A stretch of 64,000 bases of DNA from CBDESM01 sp965205165 (GTDB lineage: Bacteria > Chloroflexota > Dehalococcoidia > Bin125): positions 1,426,001 through 1,490,000 of the forward strand of contig OZ242037.1 in NCBI GenBank assembly GCA_965205165.1. The letters are read 5' to 3'. Under the pieces are notes generated by a model. That model ran no database searches, was not told the origin of the DNA, and saw only the letters and a program-made list of their open reading frames with translations. Below, piece by piece: positions 57,670 to 64,000 of the stretch; position 1 is the stretch's first letter; each line of letters starts with the position of its first letter. The position numbers were made by a program, and so were the translations under genes.

Positions 57670-58676
57670 ATGCAGCTGCTGAAAGCCCTCCTCCCGCTGG
57701 CCATCCTGGCCGCCCTGCTGCGGCTGCTGCTGCAGAAGCGGCGCGAGGACGCCCGCGCCCCCGGCGGCCTCTCGCCCGCCGAGATCCGCCAGATCAACCA
57801 GCAGTACGCGCCGCCCCCGGCCGCCCCCCCGATGCCGCCGCCCGCCGCCCAGCCCGCGCCGTTCCAGCAGCCCGCCGCGCCCATGCCGGCTGCACCCGTG
57901 CCGGCACCGGCCCAGCCGCAGCCCACGTTCCAGCCTGCAACCCCGCAGCCCGCAGCCTTCCAGCCCGCACCGGCCCAGCCGGTTCCCGCAGCCCAGCCCG
58001 CGCCCCAGCCGCCCGCGCCCCCGATGCCCGCGGCTCCGATGCCCGCGCCGACGCCGGTTCAAGCGCCGGCCCAGCCGCCGATGCAGCCCCCCGTCCAGCA
58101 GCCGCCCCCCCAGCCGGCGCCGGCAACTACGAGCAGGCCGGCGCGCAGTACGCCCGCGCCATCGAACTCGACCCCAACTCGGCCGCCGCCTACTACAACC
58201 GCGCCAACGCGATGGTCCGGCTCGACCGCTCCGAAGACGCCGCCAAGGACTACGAGCGTGCGCTCGAACTCGCGCCCGACGACCCCGACATCTACGTCAA
58301 CCGCGGCCTGCTGCGGCTGTTCGGGCGCGACTTCGCCGCGGCCGAGCAGGACTTCCGCCACGCGCTCGGCCTGCGCCCCAACGACGGCGCCGCCCACACC
58401 AACCTCGGCCTCACCCTGCTCTACAGCGAACGGGCCGAAGAGGCCCTGCAATCCTTCACCCAGGCCGTCGCGCTCGAAGCCGACCAGCCCGGCGCCCACT
58501 ACGGCCTCGCCAGCGCCGCCGCCAAGCTCGGCCGCGCCGACCAGGCCGTCGCCAGCCTCCAGACCGCCGTCACGCTCAACCCCCGCTACGCCGAAGCCGC
58601 CCGCGGCGACGAGCACTTCGCCCCCCTCCAGCAGCACCCCGGCTTCCAAGCCATCGCCCCCCCCGCCAGCGCCTGA
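57670..58676 (+). pseudogene. Membrane-anchored Pro-rich/TPR protein, frameshifted
   Basis: Frame one (from ATG 57670) gives an N-terminal helix ('LLKALLPLAILAALLRLLL'), then about 100 residues of Pro/Ala/Gln repeats. The TPR part that should follow ('GNYEQAGAQYARAIELDPN', 'YYNRANAMVRLDRSEDAAKDYERALELAPDD', and two more units) is in the -1 frame and ends at 58676. The switch falls at the seven-C run 58105-58111, consistent with one lost C or a -1 slip. Frame one instead continues as Thr/Ser/Pro nonsense to 58866. The restored protein would be about 335 residues with at least four TPRs. GGAG lies 6 bases before the ATG. Confidence 0.75.
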
Positions 58677-58711
58677 CCCCCGGCGGCGGAACAACCGGCA
58701 CCCGTCTGGAG

Positions 58712-59014
58712 TTGACCGCGGAGGCGACCAAGGCGCTGGCGGAGCAGATCGTGCCGGCCGTCGTGGAGGGCGTGGTGCCGGCGGTGACCAAGGGGGTGGC
58801 GGAGCATCTCACGGCGGCGATCAACGCCGCGTTCCCGGAGGAGGAAGAGGTGGCGGAAGAGGATGAGGTGACGGCTTCGCTGGATGCTCTCGCCGACCAG
58901 GATGACGCTTCGGGGATCGATCTGCTAGCCTTCCAAACGGCTTCGCTGCACCTGCCGCTCCGAAAGGTGGTCAGCGATGTCGACGCTCACGTTGGAGCCC
59001 AACGCCTCTCCTGA
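58712..59014 (+). CDS. Doubtful small acidic ORF
   Basis: 100 residues from a TTG codon. The first 70 residues look like a real acidic helical protein ('LAEQIVPAVVEGVVPAVTKGVAEHL', 'EEEEVAEEDE'), but there is no ribosome site and the 3' end overlaps the next gene by 38 bases. It may be the tail of a truncated gene whose start is lost. It marks the left edge of a small accessory stretch. Confidence 0.35.
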   Translation: MTAEATKALAEQIVPAVVEGVVPAVTKGVAEHLTAAINAAFPEEEEVAEEDEVTASLDALADQDDASGIDLLAFQTASLHLPLRKVVSDVDAHVGAQRLS

Positions 59015-59345
59015 GATCCCGGTCGGTTTCGAGGGCAAGCTCACGCAGTCGGAGCAAGCGCTCTGGCGCGAGTACGACGCCCGTTTCGAACTGGCGCAGG
59101 CGTACACCGCCGACGCGAACGTGATCCGGGACGGGACGAGCAACAAGTTCCGCAGGGTCGAGTGGCCGGACGGCGTCACGACCGAGATGGTGGCGTCGAA
59201 CAACGCACGCCTCTCGGAACTCGTGCCGCGCATCTCCGCGATGGAGAAGCAGCGGATCGAGCAGGGCCAGTACGAAGTGGCCGAGATGCCGGCGCAGCGC
59301 CAGATCCAGGGGTTGATGACGGCGGGGTCAATGACGGTCCGCTAG
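58977..59345 (+). CDS. Hypothetical protein, 122 aa, possibly phage-derived
   Basis: A helical protein with no known motif: 'LTQSEQALWREYDARFELAQAY', 'GVTTEMVASNNARLSELVPRISAMEKQRIEQGQYE' (in part). Its size, coiled middle and position beside a chimeric gene are typical of small phage or element proteins, but this is inference. TAGCCT at 58926-58931 could be its -10, and AAAGGTGG precedes the ATG. Confidence 0.5.
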   Translation: MSTLTLEPNASPEIPVGFEGKLTQSEQALWREYDARFELAQAYTADANVIRDGTSNKFRRVEWPDGVTTEMVASNNARLSELVPRISAMEKQRIEQGQYEVAEMPAQRQIQGLMTAGSMTVR

Positions 59346-59359
59346 CTGTTCAGGGGAAC

Positions 59360-60685
59360 ATGGACTACCCGACTGCTGCGGGGCGGCTGATCTTCTCCGA
59401 ACCGTTCATGCGGAATGGACTGGCGGCCGTGTCAGGCGTGCCGATCAACATCGGGGCGGACATCACGGACGAGCTGTTCCCGAAGGCGCGCGGCGGCCTG
59501 CGCAACCTGATGGCGGCGGCCGGCGAGCGCCAGCTCGTCCAAGGCGCGGGCGAGCTGACGACGACCACGTGGCCGGGGCAGCGGCCGACGCTGGACTACG
59601 TGCGGGCGCCGGGCTTCGACTCGGTGCACTACCAGCTCGTCAACCGCATTCCCGAATCCACGATGTACTTCAGCGTTCCAATCTTGGCCCGCGGCAACGA
59701 AGAGAGCCAGCGCCTCCCCCCGCTGCTCGGATGGATCGACGAAAGCGGCGACCCGAGCATCAAACCGGGGACGAGCCGCTGGTTCACCGCCGTGCTCGTT
59801 TTGGAGACGGGACCGCCCGGCTCGCTGGCCTCGGCGATGTCGGACATCAAGGCTTCGCTCCCGCCCCGGACCGGCGCTCCCGCCGTCCCGCACTTCCAAG
59901 CCCTCCGCTTCCCGCTGAAGCAGGCTGCGCACGCACGGCTGGCGACAGTCGATTTCACCCTGATCGTCGCCGCGATCGATACCCGGGCTGTTTCCCCGCG
60001 GAGCCCCCTGCGACGGCCGCAAGCGTTGTATGCACACGCCCTGTCAGCGCTGATCGATCAGGGCTCGCGCGTTGCAGCCCTCTCCGGGCGCTCGTTGATC
60101 GCCGCGGTTGAAGATTCTTCAGTGCTCGATCTCGATCTGCTTCAAGCACCCGCAACGACAACGCGCCCGAAAGGAGGCGCTGCCAACCGCGGCTTCGGGG
60201 CATTCCCGCCGGGCAATGCGGCGATCCGCGCTCAGCCGAAGAATTCAGACCTTCGGCTGGGCGCGGCGGACGGCTTGGCCAACGCCTTCTTCAGCGCGCT
60301 CGAACGCGGGTCTGCCGGCCGGCAGCGGGCAACCGCCCTTGCCGACATGCATCTCTCGAAACTGTGGGCGGGGCCGGCGGGCGAGGGCATCGACGGCTAT
60401 GGCTGGAGCATGCTGCCGTCGACGTCTGCGGCTCGGGCAGCGCCGCAACATCGGTGGCTGGCGTCGCTGCTTGTGAGCCGGGATAAGAAAACGCCCCCGT
60501 TCAAGGGGGCGATCCTCGTGTGCAGCGGAGGCGGCATGCCTCCACCGCAGCGCCTCCCCCTGGTGGCTTCTTCCGCCCGAAGGCCGTACCTCACGGGGGG
60601 AGACTCACTGCTGTCGGGAATTATGGCCGTTTGCACCGCTGATTGTCAAGCGTCGTTGCGAAGCAGCATCCGCGACTTCGGATGA
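59360..60685 (+). CDS. Chimeric DUF3800-domain protein
   Basis: 441 residues in three parts. Residues 1-100 are unrecognised ('MDYPTAAGRLIFSEPFM', 'INIGADITDELFPKARGGLRNLMAA'). Residues about 118-350 match DUF3800: 'GWIDESGDPSIKPGTSRWFTAVLVLE' with the D-E-S-G-D motif, 'VPHFQALRFPLKQ', 'VDFTLIVAAID', 'ALYAHALSALIDQG' and 'DLRLGAADGLANAFFSAL'. DUF3800 has an RNase H-like fold and is often found in mobile or defence settings; its activity is unproven. Residues 375-441 are low-quality and are encoded opposite the candidate RNA at 60482-60613, so the natural stop may have been lost. The ATG at 59360 has AGGGGA upstream. Confidence 0.55.
   Translation: MDYPTAAGRLIFSEPFMRNGLAAVSGVPINIGADITDELFPKARGGLRNLMAAAGERQLVQGAGELTTTTWPGQRPTLDYVRAPGFDSVHYQLVNRIPESTMYFSVPILARGNEESQRLPPLLGWIDESGDPSIKPGTSRWFTAVLVLETGPPGSLASAMSDIKASLPPRTGAPAVPHFQALRFPLKQAAHARLATVDFTLIVAAIDTRAVSPRSPLRRPQALYAHALSALIDQGSRVAALSGRSLIAAVEDSSVLDLDLLQAPATTTRPKGGAANRGFGAFPPGNAAIRAQPKNSDLRLGAADGLANAFFSALERGSAGRQRATALADMHLSKLWAGPAGEGIDGYGWSMLPSTSAARAAPQHRWLASLLVSRDKKTPPFKGAILVCSGGGMPPPQRLPLVASSARRPYLTGGDSLLSGIMAVCTADCQASLRSSIRDFG
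60482..60613 (-). ncRNA. Candidate structured small RNA, unassigned family
   Basis: About 130 bases with three hairpins, read 5' to 3' on the minus strand. Hairpin I (60602-60554) has a CTCCCCC/GGGGGAG base and an inner GGC-CTTC/GAAG-AA-GCC stem. Hairpin II (60549-60521) has 12 base pairs, two of them G-U, and an ATGCC loop. Hairpin III (60511-60492) is a 7-base-pair terminator followed by TTTTCTT. A near-consensus promoter lies directly upstream. No SRP GGAAG-AGCAG tip, no RNase P or tmRNA core and no 6S-type single long stem is seen. It lies wholly antisense to the 3' end of the DUF3800 gene and about 185 bases beyond moaC on the same strand. Confidence 0.65.
60484..60511 (-). terminator. 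Intrinsic terminator of the candidate RNA
   Basis: Minus strand CGCCCCC-TTGAAC-GGGGGCG (60511-60492) followed by TTTTCTT. It is the only hairpin in the window with a convincing U-tract. Confidence 0.8.
60620..60649 (-). promoter_or_regulatory. Strong promoter of the candidate RNA
   Basis: Minus strand TTGACA (60649-60644), 18 bases, CATAAT (60625-60620). This is the closest match to the sigma-70 consensus in the window. The predicted start is near 60613. Confidence 0.75.
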
Positions 60686-60797
60686 CCAACGAAAGCGCCT
60701 CCTTCCTGCAGGGTTGCCGCTCAGCAGGGAGCCGAGTCCGCGATCAGGGTATCCAAATCGGCACGCCGCGTGATCTGAGTTCTCCCAGCGAAACGCC

Positions 60798-61298
60798 TCA
60801 GGGGAGCTCGACGTTTCCGGAGCGGCCGCCGGTTTTGCGGCGGAGGCGGATTTCGGTGATTTGCATGCCGCGGTCTGCTGCTTTTGCCATGTCGTAGACG
60901 GTCAGGGCGGCGATGGAGACGGCGGTCAGGGCTTCCATCTCGACGCCCGTTTTGCCGCTGCATTTTGCGGTGGCGCGGATGCGGACGCCGGGGGGGGCCT
61001 CTTGCGGCTCCAGCTCGACGCGCACCGAGGTCAGAGGGAGGGGGTGGCAGAGCGGGATCAGGTCGCTGGTGCGCTTGGCCGCCATCACGCCGGCCAGTTC
61101 GGCCGCGGCGAGCACGTCGCCCTTCTGCAGGTCGTTGGCGCGGATCAGCGCCAGCGTCTGCGGGCGCATCGACACGAAGCCTTCGGCGGTGGCGGCGCGT
61201 TCGGTGACCGCCTTGCCGCCGACGTCGACCATCCGCGCGCGGCCGGCCTCGTCGACGTGGCTGAGCCGCCCTCCGTCCCGCTCCGCTTCAGCCGCCAA
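60798..61298 (-). CDS. moaC: Cyclic pyranopterin monophosphate synthase
   Basis: 166 residues from a TTG start. With MoaA it turns GTP into cyclic pyranopterin monophosphate for molybdenum cofactor. 'LSHVDEAGRARMVDVGGKAVTERAA' is the typical beginning; 'DLIPLCHPLPLTSVRVEL' and 'GVEMEALTAVSIAALTVYDMAKAADR' (in part) hold the catalytic His, Glu and Asp. No ATG or GTG precedes the conserved start, so TTG at 61298, inside the end of moaA, is the best choice, with GGAG 10 bases upstream. The translation overlaps moaA by 11 bases. Confidence 0.93.
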   Translation of the reverse strand: MAAEAERDGGRLSHVDEAGRARMVDVGGKAVTERAATAEGFVSMRPQTLALIRANDLQKGDVLAAAELAGVMAAKRTSDLIPLCHPLPLTSVRVELEPQEAPPGVRIRATAKCSGKTGVEMEALTAVSIAALTVYDMAKAADRGMQITEIRLRRKTGGRSGNVELP

Positions 61299-62316
61299 TG
61301 TGCGACATCTCCACTTTGCGGGCGGGCGCTTCACCGGGCGCCTCCGTCGCGGCGCTGCGCAGCTCCGAATAGCGGTCCTCGCGGCGGCGCCAGATGCCCG
61401 CGATCAGGTCGAGCAGGTCGTCGTCGGACGCGCCCGCCCGCAGCGGGCCGCGCAGGTCGCGCCCCTCCGACGCGAACAGGCAGGTGTAGAGCTTGCCCTC
61501 GGCCGAGAGCCGGGCGCGGCTGCAATCGCCGCAGAACGGCTGCGTGACGCTGGTGATCACGCCGATCTCGCCCGAGCCGTCGCGCCAGCGCCAACGCCGC
61601 GCCACTTCGCCGCGGTAGGCCGCGTCGACCGGCTCCAGCTCGGCCGCACCGCCCAAGCGCTCGATCACCTCGGCCGCCGGCACCACCTCGTCCAGCTTCC
61701 AGCCGTTGGTGGAGCCCACGTCCATGTACTCGATGAACCGCACGACATGGCCGCTGCCGCGGAAGTGCCGCGCCAGCTCCGCGATTCCGGCGTCGTTGAC
61801 GCCGCGCCGCACCACCGCGTTGATCTTGATCGGCGCGAGGCCGGCGGCCGCGGCGGCATCGATCCCCTCCAGCACCCGCTCGTAGGGGAAGTCGACGCCG
61901 TTCATTTGCCGGCAGACCTCCGCGTCGATCGAGTCGAGGCTGACCGTGATCCGGTCCAAGCCGGCCTCCGCCAGCGGCCGCGCCAAGCTGGCCAGCCGCG
62001 AGCCGTTCGTGGTCAGCGCGATGTCCGCCTCCGGCGCCGCCGCCCGCAGCATCGCCACCAGCGAGGGCAGCTCCGCCCGCAGCGTCGGCTCGCCGCCGGT
62101 CAGCCGCAGCTTGCGCAGCCCCAGCGGCCGGAAGACGCCGGCCAGACGGGCGATCTCCTCGAAGCTGAGGATCTCCGCCCGCGGCAGGAACTCGTAGCCC
62201 GGCCCGAAGATCTCGCGCGGCATGCAGTAGGGGCAGCGGAAGTTGCAGCGGTCCGTGACCGAGACCCGCAGGTCCTGGAAGACCCGCCCGAAGACGTCCG
62301 CCGGCGCGGCCGCCAC
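61288..62316 (-). CDS. moaA: GTP 3',8-cyclase (radical SAM)
   Basis: 342 residues. The N-terminal radical-SAM cluster is C-N-F-R-C-P-Y-C (C-x3-C-x2-C), with 'LRLTGGEPTLR' for SAM. The C-terminal cluster 'CGDCSRARLSAEGKLYTC' holds the second 4Fe-4S near GTP, and the chain ends in the essential Gly-Gly. It catalyses the first step of molybdenum cofactor synthesis. The GTG start at 62316 follows the rdgB stop by one base, so rdgB, moaA and moaC are one translation-coupled unit. Confidence 0.97.
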   Translation of the reverse strand: MAAAPADVFGRVFQDLRVSVTDRCNFRCPYCMPREIFGPGYEFLPRAEILSFEEIARLAGVFRPLGLRKLRLTGGEPTLRAELPSLVAMLRAAAPEADIALTTNGSRLASLARPLAEAGLDRITVSLDSIDAEVCRQMNGVDFPYERVLEGIDAAAAAGLAPIKINAVVRRGVNDAGIAELARHFRGSGHVVRFIEYMDVGSTNGWKLDEVVPAAEVIERLGGAAELEPVDAAYRGEVARRWRWRDGSGEIGVITSVTQPFCGDCSRARLSAEGKLYTCLFASEGRDLRGPLRAGASDDDLLDLIAGIWRRREDRYSELRSAATEAPGEAPARKVEMSHIGG

Positions 62317-62317
62317 C

Positions 62318-62956
62318 TCAGCGCTCCAGCGCCTCGCGCAGCGCCTCCAGCGCCCAGGCCGCGTCGGCCAGCGCCCGCGCGCGATGGCTGATCCGGTTCT
62401 TCTCCGCCAGCTCCAGCTCCGCCATCCGCCGCCCGTCCGGCAGCTCGAACAGCGGGTCGTAGCCGAAGCCCAGATCGCCGCGTTCGTCCATCGCGATGCG
62501 CCCCTCGACCGAGCCTTCGCCGCAGCGGATGTTGGTCGTGAACGGGTAGGCCACGCCGATCACGCAGCGGAACCGCGCTGCCCGATCCGCCGCCGGCGTT
62601 CCCTCCAGCGCGGCCAGCAGCTTGGCCCGGTTCGCCGCGTCGTCCGCCGCCTCTCCAGCATATCGGGCGCTCCGCACGCCGGGCGCGCCGTCTAGGGCGT
62701 CCACTTCCAGCCCCGAATCATCGGCCAGCGCCGGCATCCGCGCCGCATTGGCGTAGGACCGCGCCTTGCGGGCCGCGTTGGCGATGTAGGTCTCGCTGTC
62801 CTCGGCCACCTCGAAATCGGCCAGCCCGGCCTCGGCCGGCGCGACCAGCTGCCAAGCGTCGCCTCCATCGAGCGCCTCGAACAGCGCCCGGAACTCGCGC
62901 AGCTTGCCCGCGTTGCCCGTCGCGATCAGCAGCCGGTGCGGCGGCTTCCTTCCCAT
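62318..62956 (-). CDS. rdgB: XTP/dITP pyrophosphatase
   Basis: 212 residues. The enzyme hydrolyses ITP, XTP and dITP to keep deaminated purines out of DNA and RNA. 'LLIATGNAGKLREFRALF' opens the Ham1 fold, 'ALADDSGLEVDALDGAPGVRSARYAG' (in part) has the metal ligands, and 'GDLGFGYDPLFELPDG' and 'KNRISHRARAL' complete the site. An insertion near residues 100-120 ('LAALEGTPAADRAARFRCVIG') is normal for the family. The ATG at 62956 follows fba by 21 bases. Confidence 0.95.
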   Translation of the reverse strand: MGRKPPHRLLIATGNAGKLREFRALFEALDGGDAWQLVAPAEAGLADFEVAEDSETYIANAARKARSYANAARMPALADDSGLEVDALDGAPGVRSARYAGEAADDAANRAKLLAALEGTPAADRAARFRCVIGVAYPFTTNIRCGEGSVEGRIAMDERGDLGFGYDPLFELPDGRRMAELELAEKNRISHRARALADAAWALEALREALER

Positions 62957-62977
62957 GCGATCGCCCGCCGCCCGGCC

Positions 62978-63994
62978 CTAGGGCGCGTACTCGCCGCGGC
63001 GCGCGGCCGAGGTCGCCCGCGCCCGCTCCGCGAACGCCGCCTGCGCCGCCGCGAGGTTTTCCGGCTTCCCGCCCCAAGCGGCCAGCGGCGTCGCCTGCAA
63101 GCCGCGCCCGTAGGAGAAGCTCAGCTGCCACGGCGCGGCCGCGCCGGCCGCCTTCGCCGCGCGGTTGATCGCGTCCAAGTTGACCGTCGCCTCCTCGTCG
63201 CCCTGCCCGCCGGAGAGGAAGACGCAGCCGGGCACCGACGCCGGCACCGTCTCCGCGAAGACGCGGATCGTCTCCGCCGCCACCGTCTCCGCATCCGCCC
63301 GCTCCGCCGCGTCCTTGCCCGACAGCACCATGTTCGGCTTCAGCAGCGTGCCCGGCAGGTGCACCCGCTGCACCGCGCAGGCCGCGTAGACCGCCCGCAG
63401 CGAACGCGCCGTCGCGTCGGCGCAGGCCGCGATGCCGTGCTCTCCGTCCATCAACACCTCCGGCTCGATGATCGGCACCAGCCCGGCCTCCTGCGAGAGC
63501 GCCGCGTAGCGCGCCAGCGCGTGCGCGTTGGCATCGATGCAATAGCCGCTCGGCATTCCCTCGCCGATCGCGATCACCGCCCGCCACTTGGTGAAGCGCG
63601 CTCCTTGCGCGCGGTACTCCGCCAGCCGCTCGCGCAGGCCGTCCAGCCCCTCCGTCACCTTCTCGCCCGGCGCGCCCGCTAGGTCTTTCGCGCCCTTGTC
63701 CACCTTCACGCCCGCAATCACGTCCGCGTCCCCCAGCACGTCGACCAGCGGCTTGCCGTCCGCGGTCGATTGGGTCAGCGTCTCCTCGAACAGGATCACG
63801 CCGGAGATCGCGTCGCCGATCCCGCCCGTCGTGAACAGCAGCGCCCGCCAGTCCCGCCGGTTGTCCGCGGTCGACTCCAGGCCGATCGTGTCGAACCGCC
63901 GCTTGATCGTGGGGGCCGATTCGTCGGCCGCCAGAATGCCCTTGCCGGGCGCGACCAGCGCCCGCGCCGTTGATTCGAGTTCGTCCCGGTTCAT
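62978..63994 (-). CDS. Fructose-bisphosphate aldolase, class I
   Basis: 338 residues. It interconverts fructose 1,6-bisphosphate with dihydroxyacetone phosphate and glyceraldehyde 3-phosphate through a Schiff base. 'GKGILAADESAPTIKRRF' and 'RALLFTTGGIGDAISGVILFEETL' (in part) begin the class I fold; the Schiff-base Lys is in 'LLKPNMVLSG', and the 'GCVFLSGGQGDEEATVNLDAIN' phosphate loop follows. It is the first gene of the fba-rdgB-moaA-moaC strand run and its ATG lies 6 bases from the window edge, so its promoter is outside. Confidence 0.96.
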   Translation of the reverse strand: MNRDELESTARALVAPGKGILAADESAPTIKRRFDTIGLESTADNRRDWRALLFTTGGIGDAISGVILFEETLTQSTADGKPLVDVLGDADVIAGVKVDKGAKDLAGAPGEKVTEGLDGLRERLAEYRAQGARFTKWRAVIAIGEGMPSGYCIDANAHALARYAALSQEAGLVPIIEPEVLMDGEHGIAACADATARSLRAVYAACAVQRVHLPGTLLKPNMVLSGKDAAERADAETVAAETIRVFAETVPASVPGCVFLSGGQGDEEATVNLDAINRAAKAAGAAAPWQLSFSYGRGLQATPLAAWGGKPENLAAAQAAFAERARATSAARRGEYAP

Positions 63995-64000
63995 TGTCCG

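Noticed and set aside
58676..58866. Continuation of the Pro-rich protein in its first frame to 58866
   Set aside because: The residues become Thr/Ser/Pro noise exactly where good TPRs appear in the other frame.
60482..60613. SRP 4.5S, 6S, tmRNA or Moco riboswitch identity for the candidate RNA
   Set aside because: The SRP tip (GGAAG with AGCAG), tmRNA tRNA-like end, and a single long 6S-type stem are all missing; a Moco riboswitch would lie before, not after, the moa genes.

Overview
The window is a GC-rich bacterial chromosome segment with tightly packed genes. The gene content suggests a Chloroflexota lineage, most likely a Dehalococcoidia or SAR202-like marine or soil member. The supporting traits are a DUF2851 protein paired with a small XRE regulator, a family-5 uracil-DNA glycosylase, RCC1-repeat and CAP-domain secreted proteins, a fused double CoA-transferase, a CIRCE-controlled groESL, and two dissimilar type I glutamine synthetases beside an orphan OmpR-type regulator. 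The taxonomy is inferred from these traits, not from a phylogeny. No rRNA, CRISPR array, complete prophage or insertion sequence was seen.

Layout. 1-10 kb: cell-surface and membrane proteins (a giant secreted protein cut by the window edge, a CopC-like protein, DoxX, an MMPL transporter, and a lipoprotein with a dead HtrA-like protease fold). 10-14 kb: tRNA-Thr, a GlnR-like atypical response regulator and a glnA pair. 14-17 kb: a Bat-type VWA/TPR operon and an unknown Cys/His protein. 17-21 kb: a complete riboflavin operon, ribD(-GNAT)-ribE-ribBA-ribH. 21-29 kb: a DinB-like protein, coaE, a CbbQ/NorQ-type AAA+ ATPase with its NorD/CbbO-type VWA partner and a phosphoesterase between them, a small membrane protein and a uracil-DNA glycosylase. 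29-37 kb: an accessory, lower-GC stretch of RCC1-repeat and CAP proteins interleaved with a double CoA-transferase, tRNA-Lys and an ArsI/CadI-like enzyme. 37-45 kb: etfBA, a two-gene restriction-modification system, prs and groES-groEL. 45-53.5 kb: rpoBC. 53.5-64 kb: a palindrome-controlled XRE-DUF2851 pair, tsaD and a PP2C-like gene, a TPR protein, a small accessory island with a DUF3800 protein, a candidate structured RNA, and then fba-rdgB-moaA-moaC.

Themes. Six genes have a -10-like hexamer ending exactly 6 or 7 bases before an ATG, with no Shine-Dalgarno sequence, which points to leaderless mRNAs. Two genes (the CAP protein and the Pro-rich TPR protein) are split by apparent single-base deletions, so either sequence error or real decay or recoding must be considered. 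The most novel-looking item is at 60482-60649 on the minus strand: a near-consensus promoter, about 130 bases of strongly folding RNA, and an intrinsic terminator with a U-tract. It lies entirely antisense to the 3' end of a chimeric DUF3800 gene, and I could not match it to any RNA family I know.
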